64,000 nt of DNA from Pseudomonas sp. CFBP 13711 (GTDB lineage: Bacteria; Pseudomonadota; Gammaproteobacteria; Pseudomonadales; Pseudomonadaceae). The position numbers and the translations under genes are program-made. Shown here one piece after another: positions 8,163 to 17,219 of the stretch. The notes under the pieces are model-generated. The model searched no databases. It had not been told where the DNA came from and saw only the letters and a list, made by a program, of their open reading frames with translations. The first letter of the stretch is position 1. The number at the start of each line of letters is the position of its first letter. The DNA is taken from NCBI RefSeq assembly GCF_014842265.1, contig NZ_JACYVI010000004.1:1-64000 (forward strand). The letters run 5' to 3'.

Positions 8163-8740
8163 ACCGTCTTCGCGAGCAAGCTCGCTCCCACAATGGCCTG
8201 CGTTGCCCGGGATTTCAGCGTCATGCGCAGAACTGCATTCCAGTGAATGCAAAATCAAAGGCGAGCACAAAACCTGTGGGAGTCAGCTTGCTGACGAATG
8301 AGGTGGGTCAGGCGGAGTGGATGGCACAGGCAGACCGCATTCGCGAGCAAGCTCACTCCCACAGGAGATGTGTGTTGCCCCGAGACTTCAGCGTCATGCA
8401 TAGAACCTGTGGGAGTCAGCTTGCTGACGAATGCGGTGGGTCAGGCGAGGTGATGGCACAGGCAGGAAGCATTCGCGAGCAAGCTCACTCCTACAGTGGA
8501 TCGGCGTTAGCCGGGGTTTCAGCGTCACGCAAAAAACTGCATTCCAGTGAATGCAAAATCCAAGGCGAGCACAGAACCTGTGGGAGTCAGCTTGCTGACG
8601 AATGCGGTGGGTCAGGCGAGGTGATGGCACAGGCATAAAGCATTCGCGAGCAAGCTCACTCCTACAGTGGATCGGCGTTGGCCGGGGTTTCAGCGTCATG
8701 CACAAAACCTGTGGGAGTCAGCTTGCTGACGAATGCTCTG
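8163..8740. repeat. REP array with nested tandem repeat
   Basis: Eight copies of a palindromic REP core (GCGAGCAAGCTCGCTCCCAC and variants, alternating with the inverted form GTGGGAGTCAGCTTGCTGAC) lie in 580 bases. Units of about 171 bases starting near 8402 and 8573 are nearly identical over more than 120 bases. A further shared segment of about 55 bases (starting near 8228 and 8533, containing ATTCCAGTGAATGCAAAATC) shows a higher-order duplication. No gene is supported here. Confidence 0.9.
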
Positions 8741-8829
8741 GTCCAGTACATGTTCAGGAGGGGTTCAGCGCTGGCTGCGTATTCTCCAAACCGTACCCAA
8801 CAAGGCGCCTGGCGCCGGAGGACCTGCTC

Positions 8830-9258
8830 ATGCTGACGTTCAACAAGCTCTTTCTGGCGCTGGCGTTTCTTGGCAGCAGCGCGGCGGCGCAAGCGGCTGA
8901 TGGCAACGCGGACGTGTCCCGCACCGATTTCGGCAAAAACACCGAACGCGCTGACCGCATCAACGGCCTGCGCCGCAGCCTTGCCAACAGCACCCAGGTC
9001 GGCAGCTGGAGCCAGGCGTTCAGCCAGCAACCTGTGGATCACCCCTACGCCACCGGCTACGGAAATCTCGCCGCCCGCGTCAACGGCGTGAGCCTGCAAA
9101 CGGCCAATCTTCCGACCGCTTACCATCCACAGGCGTCCTTGCCAGGCACAACTAGACTGTTCGACACCCGCTTACCGGTCCGCACCGTGCAGCAACCGCC
9201 TTCGCTGAGTCTGAGCGAGAGTCAGCACACCTATTTACCCGTCCACCACGTTTTATAA
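8830..9258 (+). CDS. Small secreted protein of unknown function upstream of phoPQ
   Basis: A 142-residue protein starting at ATG 8830, with GGAGG about 9 bases upstream. It has a typical signal peptide (MLTFNKLFLALAFLGSSAAAQA, cut likely after AQA). The mature part is polar with no Cys and no recognised domain; it contains ARVNGVSLQTANLPTAYHPQ and several TRL/VRT segments. It sits 139 bases before phoP, the place where P. aeruginosa has oprH, but it shows no barrel-like strand pattern. A PhoP-linked role is only suggested by position. Confidence 0.65.
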   Translation: MLTFNKLFLALAFLGSSAAAQAADGNADVSRTDFGKNTERADRINGLRRSLANSTQVGSWSQAFSQQPVDHPYATGYGNLAARVNGVSLQTANLPTAYHPQASLPGTTRLFDTRLPVRTVQQPPSLSLSESQHTYLPVHHVL

Positions 9259-9397
9259 GCCAATTTTTTAAGCCGCCAGCCTGTTTTTCGCGGTGTCTGG
9301 ATTGCACAATCGCTGCCGGGCTCGTCACACTGCACGCGCTCGGCAGCGTCGTTGAAACTCTTGAAAAAAGAGGGTTGCCTTTGCCTGGGAGAGCGTC

Positions 9398-10075
9398 ATG
9401 AAATTGCTGGTTGTCGAAGATGAAGCCCTGCTGCGTCACCACCTGCAGACCCGTTTGACCGAAAGCGGTCACGTCGTCGAAGCGGTGGGCAACGCCGAGG
9501 AAGCGTTGTATCAGGCGGGCCAGTTCAACCACGATCTGGCGGTCATCGACCTGGGCCTGCCGGGTGTCGGCGGTCTCGACCTGATCCGTCAACTGCGCGT
9601 GCAGAACAAGGCGTTCCCGATCCTCATCCTGACCGCGCGCGGCAACTGGCAAGACAAAGTCGAAGGCCTGGCCGCCGGCGCCGACGACTACGTGGTCAAG
9701 CCGTTCCAGTTCGAAGAACTCGAAGCGCGCCTCAACGCCCTGCTGCGCCGTTCCAGCGGTTTCACCCACTCCACCATCGTTGCCGGCCCGCTGAGCCTGG
9801 ACCTCAACCGCAAGCAGGCGTCCCTGGACGAACAACCGCTGGCGCTGACCGCCTACGAATACCGGATTCTCGAATACCTCATGCGCCACCACCAGCAAGT
9901 GGTGCCCAAGGAACGCCTGATGGAACAGCTGTACCCCGATGACGACGAGCGCGATCCGAACGTGATCGAAGTGCTGGTTGGTCGGCTGCGCCGCAAGCTC
10001 GAAGGGCCTGCCGGTTTTAAACCGATCGACACCGTGCGCGGCCTGGGCTACCTGTTTACCGAGCGCTGTACATGA
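9398..10075 (+). CDS. phoP: Response regulator PhoP
   Basis: A 225-residue OmpR-family regulator nearly identical in pattern to Pseudomonas PhoP: MKLLVVEDEALLRHHL, phospho-acceptor Asp51 in AVIDLGLPG, LTARGNWQDKVEGLAAG, VKPFQFEELEARLNALLRR, and the winged helix ending DTVRGLGYLFTERC. In Pseudomonas PhoP responds with PhoQ to low Mg2+ and cationic peptides and controls lipid A modification. phoQ overlaps its end by 4 bases (ATGA), so both are one operon. Confidence 0.95.
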   Translation: MKLLVVEDEALLRHHLQTRLTESGHVVEAVGNAEEALYQAGQFNHDLAVIDLGLPGVGGLDLIRQLRVQNKAFPILILTARGNWQDKVEGLAAGADDYVVKPFQFEELEARLNALLRRSSGFTHSTIVAGPLSLDLNRKQASLDEQPLALTAYEYRILEYLMRHHQQVVPKERLMEQLYPDDDERDPNVIEVLVGRLRRKLEGPAGFKPIDTVRGLGYLFTERCT

Positions 10076-11415
10076 TCCGTTCGCTGCGCCTGCGTCTGAT
10101 GCTGGGCGCCGCGACCTTGGCCGTCATCTTCATGCTCCTCATGCTGCCGGCGCTGCAAAGCGCTTTCATCCTGGCGCTGGAAAGCTCCATCGAAAAACGT
10201 CTGGCGTCCGACGTCACCACGCTGATCTCCGCCGCCCGTGTCGAAGACGACCACCTGCTGATGCCGTCGTTACTGCCCGGCGAGCAGTTCGCCCTGCCCG
10301 ACAGCCGCTTGCTCGGCTACATCTATAACCGCGCCGGCAAACTGGTGTGGCGCTCCCGGGCCACCGAAGACGAGGCCATCGACTACCAGCCCCGCTACGA
10401 CGGCCGCGGCAACGAATTCGCCAAGATCCGCCAACCCAACGGCGAAGAGTTCTTCGTCTACGACGTCGAAATCAAACTGCTCGGCGGACGCAACGCCGCC
10501 TACAGCATCGTCGCCCTGCAACCGGTGCGGGAATACCAGGAAACCATCTCCGGCCTGCGCGAAAAACTCTACCTGGGTTTCGGCGGCGCGCTGCTGGTCC
10601 TGTTGATTCTGCTGTGGGGCGGGCTGACCTGGGGTCTGCGTGCGCTGCGGGGCATGAGTCAGGAACTGGATCAGGTCGAGGCGGGCTCGCGGGAAAGTCT
10701 CAGCGAAGAACACCCCAGCGAACTGCTGCGCCTGACCGACTCCCTCAACCGCCTGCTGCGCAGCGAACGTGAGCAGCGCATTCGTTACCGCGACTCCCTC
10801 GACGATCTCGCCCACAGCCTGAAAACCCCGCTCGCGGTGCTGCAAGGCGTCAGCGAGCAGATCGCCAAACGGCCGGAGGACCTGGAGCAGGCGCGGATTC
10901 TGCAATCGCAGATCGAGCGCATGAGCCAGCAGATCAGCTATCAGTTGCAACGCGCCAGCCTGCGAAAAAGCGGGCTGGTGCGCTATCACGTGGCCCTCAA
11001 ACCCGTGGTGCAGAGCCTGTGCAACACGCTGGAAAAGGTCTACCGCGACAAGCGCGTCAACGTGGTGCTCGACCTGCCGGACAATTGCCAGGTGCAGATG
11101 GAAGAGGGCGCCTTGCTGGAGATGCTCGGCAACCTGCTGGAAAACGCCTACCGCCTGTGTCTCGGCGAAGTGCGCGTGAGCTGGCGGTCATCGATGATGG
11201 GCGACGAGCTGTGCATCGAAGACGACGGCCCCGGCGTGCCGGAAGATCAGCGCGCACGGATTCTCGAACGCGGCGAGCGGCTGGACACGCAAAACCCGGG
11301 GCAGGGCATCGGTCTGGCGGTGGTCAAGGACATCATCGAAAGCTACGGCGCGCGGCTCACCCTGGGCGATTCGGAACTGGGCGGCGCGGCGTTCCGCATC
11401 CAGTTCGCCATTTAA
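10072..11415 (+). CDS. phoQ: Sensor histidine kinase PhoQ
   Basis: A 447-residue membrane kinase with transmembrane segments at about 9-30 and 166-188, and between them an acidic periplasmic PAS-like sensor (for example VEDDHLL and TEDEAIDY) of the kind that binds Mg2+ in PhoQ. The phospho-His is about residue 248 in DDLAHSLKTPLAVLQG. The ATPase part has NLLENAYRL, DDGPGVPED and GQGIGLAVV. The overlap with phoP and the overall sequence support PhoQ. The start ATG at 10072 lies inside the last codons of phoP. Confidence 0.94.
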   Translation: MIRSLRLRLMLGAATLAVIFMLLMLPALQSAFILALESSIEKRLASDVTTLISAARVEDDHLLMPSLLPGEQFALPDSRLLGYIYNRAGKLVWRSRATEDEAIDYQPRYDGRGNEFAKIRQPNGEEFFVYDVEIKLLGGRNAAYSIVALQPVREYQETISGLREKLYLGFGGALLVLLILLWGGLTWGLRALRGMSQELDQVEAGSRESLSEEHPSELLRLTDSLNRLLRSEREQRIRYRDSLDDLAHSLKTPLAVLQGVSEQIAKRPEDLEQARILQSQIERMSQQISYQLQRASLRKSGLVRYHVALKPVVQSLCNTLEKVYRDKRVNVVLDLPDNCQVQMEEGALLEMLGNLLENAYRLCLGEVRVSWRSSMMGDELCIEDDGPGVPEDQRARILERGERLDTQNPGQGIGLAVVKDIIESYGARLTLGDSELGGAAFRIQFAI

Positions 11416-11440
11416 TTTCCGCCAATGGCACTCCCATCAA

Positions 11441-11495
11441 GGCGGATACCCGCCAGTGTGGCGGACGATTTGCCGGCAAACGGCGGAAAACCGCC
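11441..11495. promoter_or_regulatory. Candidate activator sites upstream of dctA
   Basis: Two identical-arm palindromes GGCGG-N4-CCGCC lie at 11441-11454 (spacer ATAC) and 11482-11495 (spacer AAAA), 41 bases apart or about four helical turns. They end roughly 80 bases upstream of the sigma-54 promoter of dctA. That is a normal place for enhancer sites of a DctD/MifR-type activator. The binding protein is inferred, not shown. Confidence 0.5.
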
Positions 11496-11572
11496 ACCCT
11501 CTTTCGGCCAACGGGTCTATCGTTAACCAGCCGGTTCACGGAATCCGGGCCTGTCACACGATTTAACAACTC

Positions 11573-11587
11573 TGGCACGGTGCTTGC
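11573..11587 (+). promoter_or_regulatory. Sigma-54 (RpoN) promoter of dctA
   Basis: TGGCACGGTGCTTGC matches the consensus TGGCACG-N4-TTGC exactly, with the GG and GC doublets correctly spaced. It lies about 130 bases before the dctA start. Sigma-54 control by the DctB/DctD pair is the established mode for dctA in pseudomonads and rhizobia. Confidence 0.85.
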
Positions 11588-11714
11588 GATGCACTGGGCA
11601 GAGGTCTGCCGCGCGCAGCTCGACAAAAACAAATCCCTCCGAGCAGGAGGGTTCGCACTTTAGGCGTCTCTGCAACCGGAATGTTGCAGACCGATGCTCT
11701 TGAGGAAACTGCAA

Positions 11715-13052
11715 ATGACGACTCGTCAGCCCATCTATAAATCCCTGTACGCCCAGGTGATCGTCGCGATCATCGTCGGTATCGCCCTCGGTCACTGGTA
11801 CCCCGAAACTGCCGTAACGCTCAAACCGCTGGGTGACGGGTTCATCAAACTGATCAAAATGGTCATTGCACCGATCATCTTCTGCACCGTCGTCAGCGGC
11901 ATCGCTGGCATGCAGAGCATGAAATCCGTGGGCAAGACCGGCGGCTACGCGCTGCTCTACTTCGAAATCGTTTCGACCATCTCGCTGATCATCGGCCTGA
12001 TCGTGGTCAACGTCGTCCAGCCGGGCGCCGGCATGAACATCGACGTGTCCACCCTCGACGCTTCCAAGGTCGCGGCCTACGTGACCGCCGGTAAAGACCA
12101 GAGCATCGTCGGCTTCATCCTCAACGTCATCCCGAACACCATCGTCGGCGCGTTCGCCAACGGAGACATCCTGCAAGTGCTGATGTTCTCAGTGATTTTC
12201 GGTTTCGCCCTGCACCGCCTCGGCGCCTACGGCAAGCCGATCCTGGACTTCATCGATCGCTTCGCCCACATCATGTTCAACATCATCAACATGATCATGA
12301 AGCTCGCCCCGCTGGGCGCGCTGGGTGCCATGGCGTTCACCATCGGTGCCTATGGCGTCAGTTCGCTGGTGCAGCTCGGCCAACTGATGCTGTGCTTCTA
12401 CATCACCTGCCTGCTGTTCGTGCTGGTGGTGCTCGGTGCCATCGCTCGCGCTCACGGCTTCAGCATCCTCAAGCTGATCAAGTACATCCGCGAAGAACTG
12501 TTGATCGTGCTGGGTACCTCGTCGTCCGAGTCGGCACTGCCACGCATGCTGATCAAGATGGAGCGTCTGGGCGCGAAGAAATCCGTTGTGGGTCTGGTGA
12601 TCCCGACCGGTTACTCGTTCAACCTCGACGGTACCTCGATCTACCTGACCATGGCTGCGGTGTTCATCGCTCAGGCCACCAACACCCACATGGACATCAC
12701 CCATCAGATCACCCTGTTGCTGGTGCTGCTGCTGTCGTCCAAAGGTGCGGCAGGCGTGACCGGTTCCGGCTTCATCGTACTGGCCGCCACCCTGTCTGCC
12801 GTCGGCACGCTGCCGGTCGCCGGTCTGGCGCTGATCCTGGGCATCGACCGCTTCATGTCCGAAGCCCGCGCCCTGACCAACCTGTGCGGTAACGCTGTGG
12901 CAACCCTGGTTGTCGCCAAGTGGGTCGGTGAGCTAGACGTTCCGCAGATGCAGTCCGAGCTGGCCTCCGGCGGTCGTGCCATCGACAACACCGCTCCTAC
13001 CGACGACCTGGGTGTGGCCGAAACTGCGCCTACCCCTGTTGTACGTTCGTAA
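11715..13052 (+). CDS. dctA: C4-dicarboxylate:cation symporter DctA
   Basis: A 445-residue inner-membrane transporter of the DAACS family that takes up succinate, fumarate and malate. Family signatures are present: [15 protein letters not shown], the motif [21 protein letters not shown] (only part quoted) and [18 protein letters not shown]. Around nine hydrophobic segments span the protein. ATG 11715 ([12 protein letters not shown]) is chosen over 11694 because TGAGGA lies 8 bases upstream. It is preceded by a consensus sigma-54 promoter and followed by a clear terminator, so it is monocistronic. Confidence 0.95.
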   Translation: MTTRQPIYKSLYAQVIVAIIVGIALGHWYPETAVTLKPLGDGFIKLIKMVIAPIIFCTVVSGIAGMQSMKSVGKTGGYALLYFEIVSTISLIIGLIVVNVVQPGAGMNIDVSTLDASKVAAYVTAGKDQSIVGFILNVIPNTIVGAFANGDILQVLMFSVIFGFALHRLGAYGKPILDFIDRFAHIMFNIINMIMKLAPLGALGAMAFTIGAYGVSSLVQLGQLMLCFYITCLLFVLVVLGAIARAHGFSILKLIKYIREELLIVLGTSSSESALPRMLIKMERLGAKKSVVGLVIPTGYSFNLDGTSIYLTMAAVFIAQATNTHMDITHQITLLLVLLLSSKGAAGVTGSGFIVLAATLSAVGTLPVAGLALILGIDRFMSEARALTNLCGNAVATLVVAKWVGELDVPQMQSELASGGRAIDNTAPTDDLGVAETAPTPVVRS

Positions 13053-13090
13053 GCTGCGTTCGTAACACGCGTCAGCGGTAAGGGTTGTTG

Positions 13091-13120
13091 AAAAAGCCTG
13101 TCTTCGGACAGGCTTTTTTT
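13091..13120 (+). terminator. Intrinsic terminator of dctA
   Basis: AAAAAGCCTGTC-TTCG-GACAGGC followed by eight T residues: a 7-bp GC-rich stem with a stable UUCG tetraloop and T-tract, 38 bases after the dctA stop. Confidence 0.93.
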
Positions 13121-13173
13121 ATGGGCGAATCGCACCTACTCTGAGCCCCTTGCCGGCCATCAGAGAACGCCCC

Positions 13174-14355
13174 ATGCACGGTCCGCTGTCATCGCTCAAA
13201 GTCCTCGATTTCTCGACATTGCTGCCCGGACCATTCGCTTCGCTGCTGCTGGCGGACATGGGCGCTGAGGTGTTGCGCATCGAATCACCGACCCGCCCGG
13301 ATCTGCTGCGGGAATTGCCGCCCCATGACCACGGCGTTTCAGCCAGCCACGCCTACCTCAACCGCAACAAACGCAGCCTGGCGCTGGACCTCAAACAGCC
13401 TCAGGCCATCGAGGTGATCAAGCGACTGGTGGCGGATTACGACATCGTGCTGGAGCAGTTTCGGCCGGGCGTGATGGAGCGGCTGGGGATTGGCTATGAG
13501 GCGTTGAAGGCGATCAATCCGCGGCTGATCTACGTCGCCATCACCGGTTACGGCCAGACCGGGCCCTACCGTAATCGCGCCGGCCACGACATCAATTACA
13601 TGGCCGTGGCAGGGCTGGCCAGCCACACCGGGCGCCAGGACGGCGGGCCGTTGCCCTTGGGCGTGCAGGTCGCGGATGTCGCCGGTGGTTCGTTGCATGG
13701 GGTCATCGGTTTGCTCGCGGCGGTGGTCGCGCGCCATCAAACCGGGCAGGGCCAGTACGTCGACGTCAGCATGACCGATTGCGCGTTCAGCCTGAATGCC
13801 CTGGCCGGCGCGGGGTATCTGGCGGCCGGCGTTGAGCCCGATCGGGAGACGCAGATGCTCAACGGCGGCAGCTTCTACGATTACTACCGCAGCCGCGACG
13901 GCAGGTGGTTTTCGGTGGGGGGCCTGGAGCCCGGTTTTCTCCACGGGATGTGTGCCGCGCTGGGACGACCGGAACTGGCGAGGCTTGGGCTCTCGTTTTT
14001 GCCCGACGAACAGGCCGTGCTCAAGCGTGAGCTGGAAATCGAGTTCGAGCGCCGCAGTTCCGATGAGCTGCAAGAACTGTTCGCCGGCATCGATGCCTGT
14101 GTCGAGCCGGTGCTGAGTTTCTCCGAAGCCACGCAGCACCCGCACATCCAGGCGCGCGAGATGCTGGCGCAGGTGCCCCGCGGTGACGGCAGCGCTCAAC
14201 TGCAGATGGCCTGCCCGGTGAAGTTTTCAGAAGGACTGCCCGCGCCCCGGCACATCGGCGTGGCCGTCGGCGCGCATTCCGCGCAGGTGCTGGCTGAAGC
14301 GGGGTTCAGCGCGCAGGAGATTGAGTCGATGGGTGAGGCGGGGGTGTTTGGGTGA
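13174..14355 (+). CDS. CaiB/BaiF family CoA-transferase (family III)
   Basis: A 393-residue protein with the family III CoA-transferase fold: KVLDFSTLLPGPFASLLLADMGAEVLRIE (part quoted), the conserved region LNRNKRSLALDLK, and the catalytic Asp in DVSMTDCAF. The C-terminal part (HPHIQAREMLAQVPRGDG) also fits. Enzymes of this family include formyl-CoA transferases and alpha-methylacyl-CoA racemases; the sequence here resembles the racemase-like branch but the substrate cannot be read. ATG 13174 follows a weak GAGAA. It stands alone between the dctA terminator and a REP cluster. Confidence 0.82.
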   Translation: MHGPLSSLKVLDFSTLLPGPFASLLLADMGAEVLRIESPTRPDLLRELPPHDHGVSASHAYLNRNKRSLALDLKQPQAIEVIKRLVADYDIVLEQFRPGVMERLGIGYEALKAINPRLIYVAITGYGQTGPYRNRAGHDINYMAVAGLASHTGRQDGGPLPLGVQVADVAGGSLHGVIGLLAAVVARHQTGQGQYVDVSMTDCAFSLNALAGAGYLAAGVEPDRETQMLNGGSFYDYYRSRDGRWFSVGGLEPGFLHGMCAALGRPELARLGLSFLPDEQAVLKRELEIEFERRSSDELQELFAGIDACVEPVLSFSEATQHPHIQAREMLAQVPRGDGSAQLQMACPVKFSEGLPAPRHIGVAVGAHSAQVLAEAGFSAQEIESMGEAGVFG

Positions 14356-14390
14356 AATCTGAAGGCCGGGTCAATCGAATGCCCCGGCCT

Positions 14391-14676
14391 CTCGTGCGCA
14401 ACCTCAGTGGCTTTAACAACGTCCCGAGTCCACTCCAATCCTGTGGGAGCAAGCTTGCTCGCGACGACTTGCTTGTAGCTCCTTGAGAAATTGCTGACTG
14501 CCCTGGCCCCTTCGTGAGCAAGCTCACTCCCACAAGTCCAGCGGCGTTACCAAGGTCCCGAGTCCACCCCGGTCACTCGTGCGCAACCTCAGTGGCTTTA
14601 ACAAGGTCCCGAGTTCACTGCAACCCTGTGGGAGCGAGCTTGCTCGCGAAGACTTACTTGCAGCCACTTGAGAAAG
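14391..14676. repeat. REP elements within a 100-base direct repeat
   Basis: Three REP palindromes (GTGGGAGCAAGCTTGCTCGC, its inverse at about 14515, and GTGGGAGCGAGCTTGCTCGC at about 14629) fill the 328-base spacer. Segments of about 100 bases starting at 14391 and 14576 share CTCGTGCGCAACCTCAGTGG and the following REP, so a REP-containing unit was duplicated. Confidence 0.85.
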
Positions 14677-14683
14677 CGGGGAG

Positions 14684-15178
14684 TCACTCCACCCGCGTCT
14701 CGCCGCTGAACACCAGAATCTCCCGGCAGCGTTTGCACAGGTAGCGCCGGCCTTTGCGCACCAGCTTGTGGCGCTGGGCGGTGAACGGGAAATCGCTCTC
14801 CGGGCACGGGCATCGGTAGATGTAGCGGGTCACGCTGCGGCGCTGGATTTCGTAGGTGTGACAGCGGTTGGGCGGGAGTTCGTAGACGCCGCGCATGATC
14901 AGCTGCCATTCCTCGCCGTGGGGCTGAATGGTGTCACCGAACAGTTGATGAGCAACGAGGTGCGCGACCTCGTGGGGGACGGTCTGGCGCAGGAAGTCCT
15001 CGCGGTTTTCCAGGTACAGCTGCGGATTGAAGCGCAGCATGTTCTCGTGCAGATGTGCCACGCCGGCCTTCTGACCGCGCAGTTTGACGCTCACGACCGG
15101 ACGCTTGAAAGGGCGTTTGAAGAAGTCTTCGGCTTGCTGGTAGCAGGATTCGACGCGGGTGTTGAGTGGTTCGAGCAT
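14684..15178 (-). CDS. sprT: SprT-family zinc metalloprotease-like protein
   Basis: A 164-residue SprT-like protein with zinc-protease motif HEVAH at residues 69-73 (VPHEVAHLVAHQLFG) and a C-terminal zinc-ribbon (CPCPE ... CKRCRE). Eukaryotic relatives (Spartan) degrade DNA-crosslinked proteins; the bacterial role is not established. The start at ATG 15178 is the only one giving the family's N-terminal helix. It stands alone, 83 bases from the Yip1 gene on the same strand. Confidence 0.85.
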   Translation of the reverse strand: MLEPLNTRVESCYQQAEDFFKRPFKRPVVSVKLRGQKAGVAHLHENMLRFNPQLYLENREDFLRQTVPHEVAHLVAHQLFGDTIQPHGEEWQLIMRGVYELPPNRCHTYEIQRRSVTRYIYRCPCPESDFPFTAQRHKLVRKGRRYLCKRCREILVFSGETRVE

Positions 15179-15261
15179 GCTTCATCGGTCTCCAGAGGAG
15201 GCGAGTATGCCGCAAAGCTTCTGTGCCGCCAAAACCCAAAGCGCCGAATGGTCACCGGGTA

Positions 15262-15864
15262 CTAACTGGTGAATTCCGGACCGATCCCTACGCCCCACAG
15301 CACCACGGTAAACGCCATGATCGCCACCAACACCACCAGCCCGACCGCGAGCACCGAGCTTGAGAACATGAAGCCTTCGTCCGGGTGCACGCCCATGAAC
15401 ACCGGCAAACCGACGTACAGCAGGTACACCGTGTAGCAGACCGCCGCCAGCCCGACCATCATCCCCAGCCACATGTGCGGGTACAGCGCGGCCAGCCCGC
15501 CGAGGAACAACGGCGTCGCCGTGTAGGTCGCGAAGGCCACGCAGCGCGCCAGGCTGGGTGTCGCATCATAGGTGCGCGCCATCCAATGGATGAAGCCGCC
15601 CATGATGCCGACGCCGGCGAGCATGGCGATGTACGACATCAGCGCCATCCACACTGCGCTGTCGCTGGTCAGCATGACCGGCGGCCGGTCGCCGATCTGC
15701 CACCCCACCTGCGTCGTGCCGATGTACGCCGATACCGCCGGGATCGCCGCCAGGATCAGCGTGTGGGTGAAGTACATATGGCCGATGCTTTCTTCACCTT
15801 CGCCGCGTATCTGTTGCCATTCCTGATCGGGGTGGGTGAACAGCCCCAAGACGTGATGGATCAT
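15262..15864 (-). CDS. Yip1-family membrane protein
   Basis: A 200-residue protein with five hydrophobic segments (about 30-48, 70-95, 107-125, 128-150, 167-190) and a short N-terminal cytoplasmic part with FTHPDQEWQQIRGE, the pattern of bacterial Yip1-domain proteins (PF04893). Function in bacteria is unknown. It may be cotranscribed with the SprT gene downstream. Confidence 0.75.
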   Translation of the reverse strand: MIHHVLGLFTHPDQEWQQIRGEGEESIGHMYFTHTLILAAIPAVSAYIGTTQVGWQIGDRPPVMLTSDSAVWMALMSYIAMLAGVGIMGGFIHWMARTYDATPSLARCVAFATYTATPLFLGGLAALYPHMWLGMMVGLAAVCYTVYLLYVGLPVFMGVHPDEGFMFSSSVLAVGLVVLVAIMAFTVVLWGVGIGPEFTS

Positions 15865-16180
15865 ATCCGTTACTCCCGTGATGTGTGCCGCCGCTTCCCA
15901 CGAAGCCCGACTGCAGATGCCGTCAAAACAAGGTCACAATCGATCAAGGGAAATGGCTGGGACCTCTCAGGTCAGTATAGAAAGCTGAGCACCCGTAAAC
16001 CGGAGGCGTTAGAGCGATTGAGGCGTTCAAGGGCGCTGTTAATAGCGGTTGGCGATCAAGGGCCCTAGAAATCGACGGTGGTTCCACCCGCGACAGCCAT
16101 TACCCGAGCCGGTCTTTTTGCGTAAAATGCCGACCCTTTCCCCACGTCTCTTCCCACCACAGCGAGCGGATACCAGCGCC
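15865..16180. other. Intergenic region between Yip1 gene and ttcA
   Basis: 316 bases between divergent genes must carry both promoters. No repeat, hairpin or recognisable operator was found. Confidence 0.5.
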
Positions 16181-17005
16181 ATGGGCACCCTTTCAGTCAA
16201 TCAGAACAAACTGCAGAAGCGTCTGCGTCGGCTCGCGGGCGAAGCGGTGGCCGACTACAACATGATTGAAGAGGGCGACAAGGTGATGGTCTGCCTGTCC
16301 GGCGGCAAAGACAGTTACACGCTGCTGGATGTGTTGCTGCATTTGCAGAAAGTCGCGCCGATCAAGTTCGACATCGTCGCGGTGAACATGGACCAGAAAC
16401 AGCCGGGTTTCCCCGAGCACGTCCTGCCGGCGTACCTGGAGCAATTGGGCGTCGAGTACCACATCGTCGAGAAAGACACCTATTCGGTGGTCAAGGAGCT
16501 GGTGCCAGAGGGCCGGACCACGTGCTCGCTGTGTTCGCGCCTGCGTCGCGGCACGCTCTATACGTTTGCGGATGAAATCGGCGCGACCAAGATGGCCCTC
16601 GGTCACCACCGTGACGACATCGTCGAGACGTTTTTCCTGAACATGTTTTTCCAGGGCAGCATCAAGGCCATGCCGCCCAAGCTGCGCGCCGACGATGGCC
16701 GCAACGTGGTGATTCGTCCGCTGGCGTATTGCGCCGAGAAGGACATTCAGGCCTATTCGGACTTCAAGCAATTCCCGATCATCCCGTGCAACCTGTGCGG
16801 CTCCCAGGAAAACCTGCAGCGTCAGGTGGTCAAGGAGATGCTGCAGGAATGGGACCGCAAAACCCCCGGCCGCTCCGACATGATTTTCCGCAGCCTGCAG
16901 AACGTCCAGCCCTCGCAACTGGCGGACCGCAACCTGTTCGATTTCACCAACCTGCGCATCGACGAAACCGCTGCCTCGCGGTTTGTGAATGTGGTGAATG
17001 TGTAG
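16181..17005 (+). CDS. ttcA: tRNA 2-thiocytidine(32) synthetase TtcA
   Basis: A 274-residue enzyme that thiolates C32 of certain tRNAs using ATP and a [4Fe-4S] cluster. The PP-loop SGGKDS is at residues 40-45. The two Cys pairs of the family are at 115/118 ([12 protein letters not shown]) and 203/206 (IPCNLCGSQ), and [15 protein letters not shown] is conserved. ATG 16181 ([13 protein letters not shown]) gives the normal family length; the upstream extension to 16049 has no SD and is not needed. Confidence 0.95.
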   Translation: MGTLSVNQNKLQKRLRRLAGEAVADYNMIEEGDKVMVCLSGGKDSYTLLDVLLHLQKVAPIKFDIVAVNMDQKQPGFPEHVLPAYLEQLGVEYHIVEKDTYSVVKELVPEGRTTCSLCSRLRRGTLYTFADEIGATKMALGHHRDDIVETFFLNMFFQGSIKAMPPKLRADDGRNVVIRPLAYCAEKDIQAYSDFKQFPIIPCNLCGSQENLQRQVVKEMLQEWDRKTPGRSDMIFRSLQNVQPSQLADRNLFDFTNLRIDETAASRFVNVVNV

Positions 17006-17031
17006 AGCTCAGTCCGCATTGAGCCAGTGAA

Positions 17032-17155
17032 ATCGCATTCCCGGCTAAAGCCGGTCCCACTAAACCGCGTTGAAACCGTGGAATCGCCTTCCCGGCTGAA
17101 ACCCGGTCCCCGGCCGAATGCACGACCCTGTGGGACCGGCTTCAGCCGGGAAGAG
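17032..17155. repeat. Three copies of the GGCTTTAGCCGG-type palindrome
   Basis: Copies at about 17040-17060 (CCCGGCTAAAGCCGGTCCCA), 17090-17112 (with GGCTGAAACCCGG) and 17130-17155 (GTGGGACCGGCTTCAGCCGG). This is a second REP family, distinct in sequence from the GCAAGCTCGC family; the same family recurs at 24.75-24.97 and 29.7-30.1 kb. Confidence 0.8.
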
Positions 17156-17219
17156 GCCGGTTTGAACACCCCAGATATACGCCAAAACACGCGGATCGGC
17201 TCACCCAAAAAACGACCGA

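Noticed and set aside
8163..8740. Possible CRISPR array
   Set aside because: Repeats alternate in orientation, are themselves palindromic REP cores and have no constant unique spacers; no cas gene is near.
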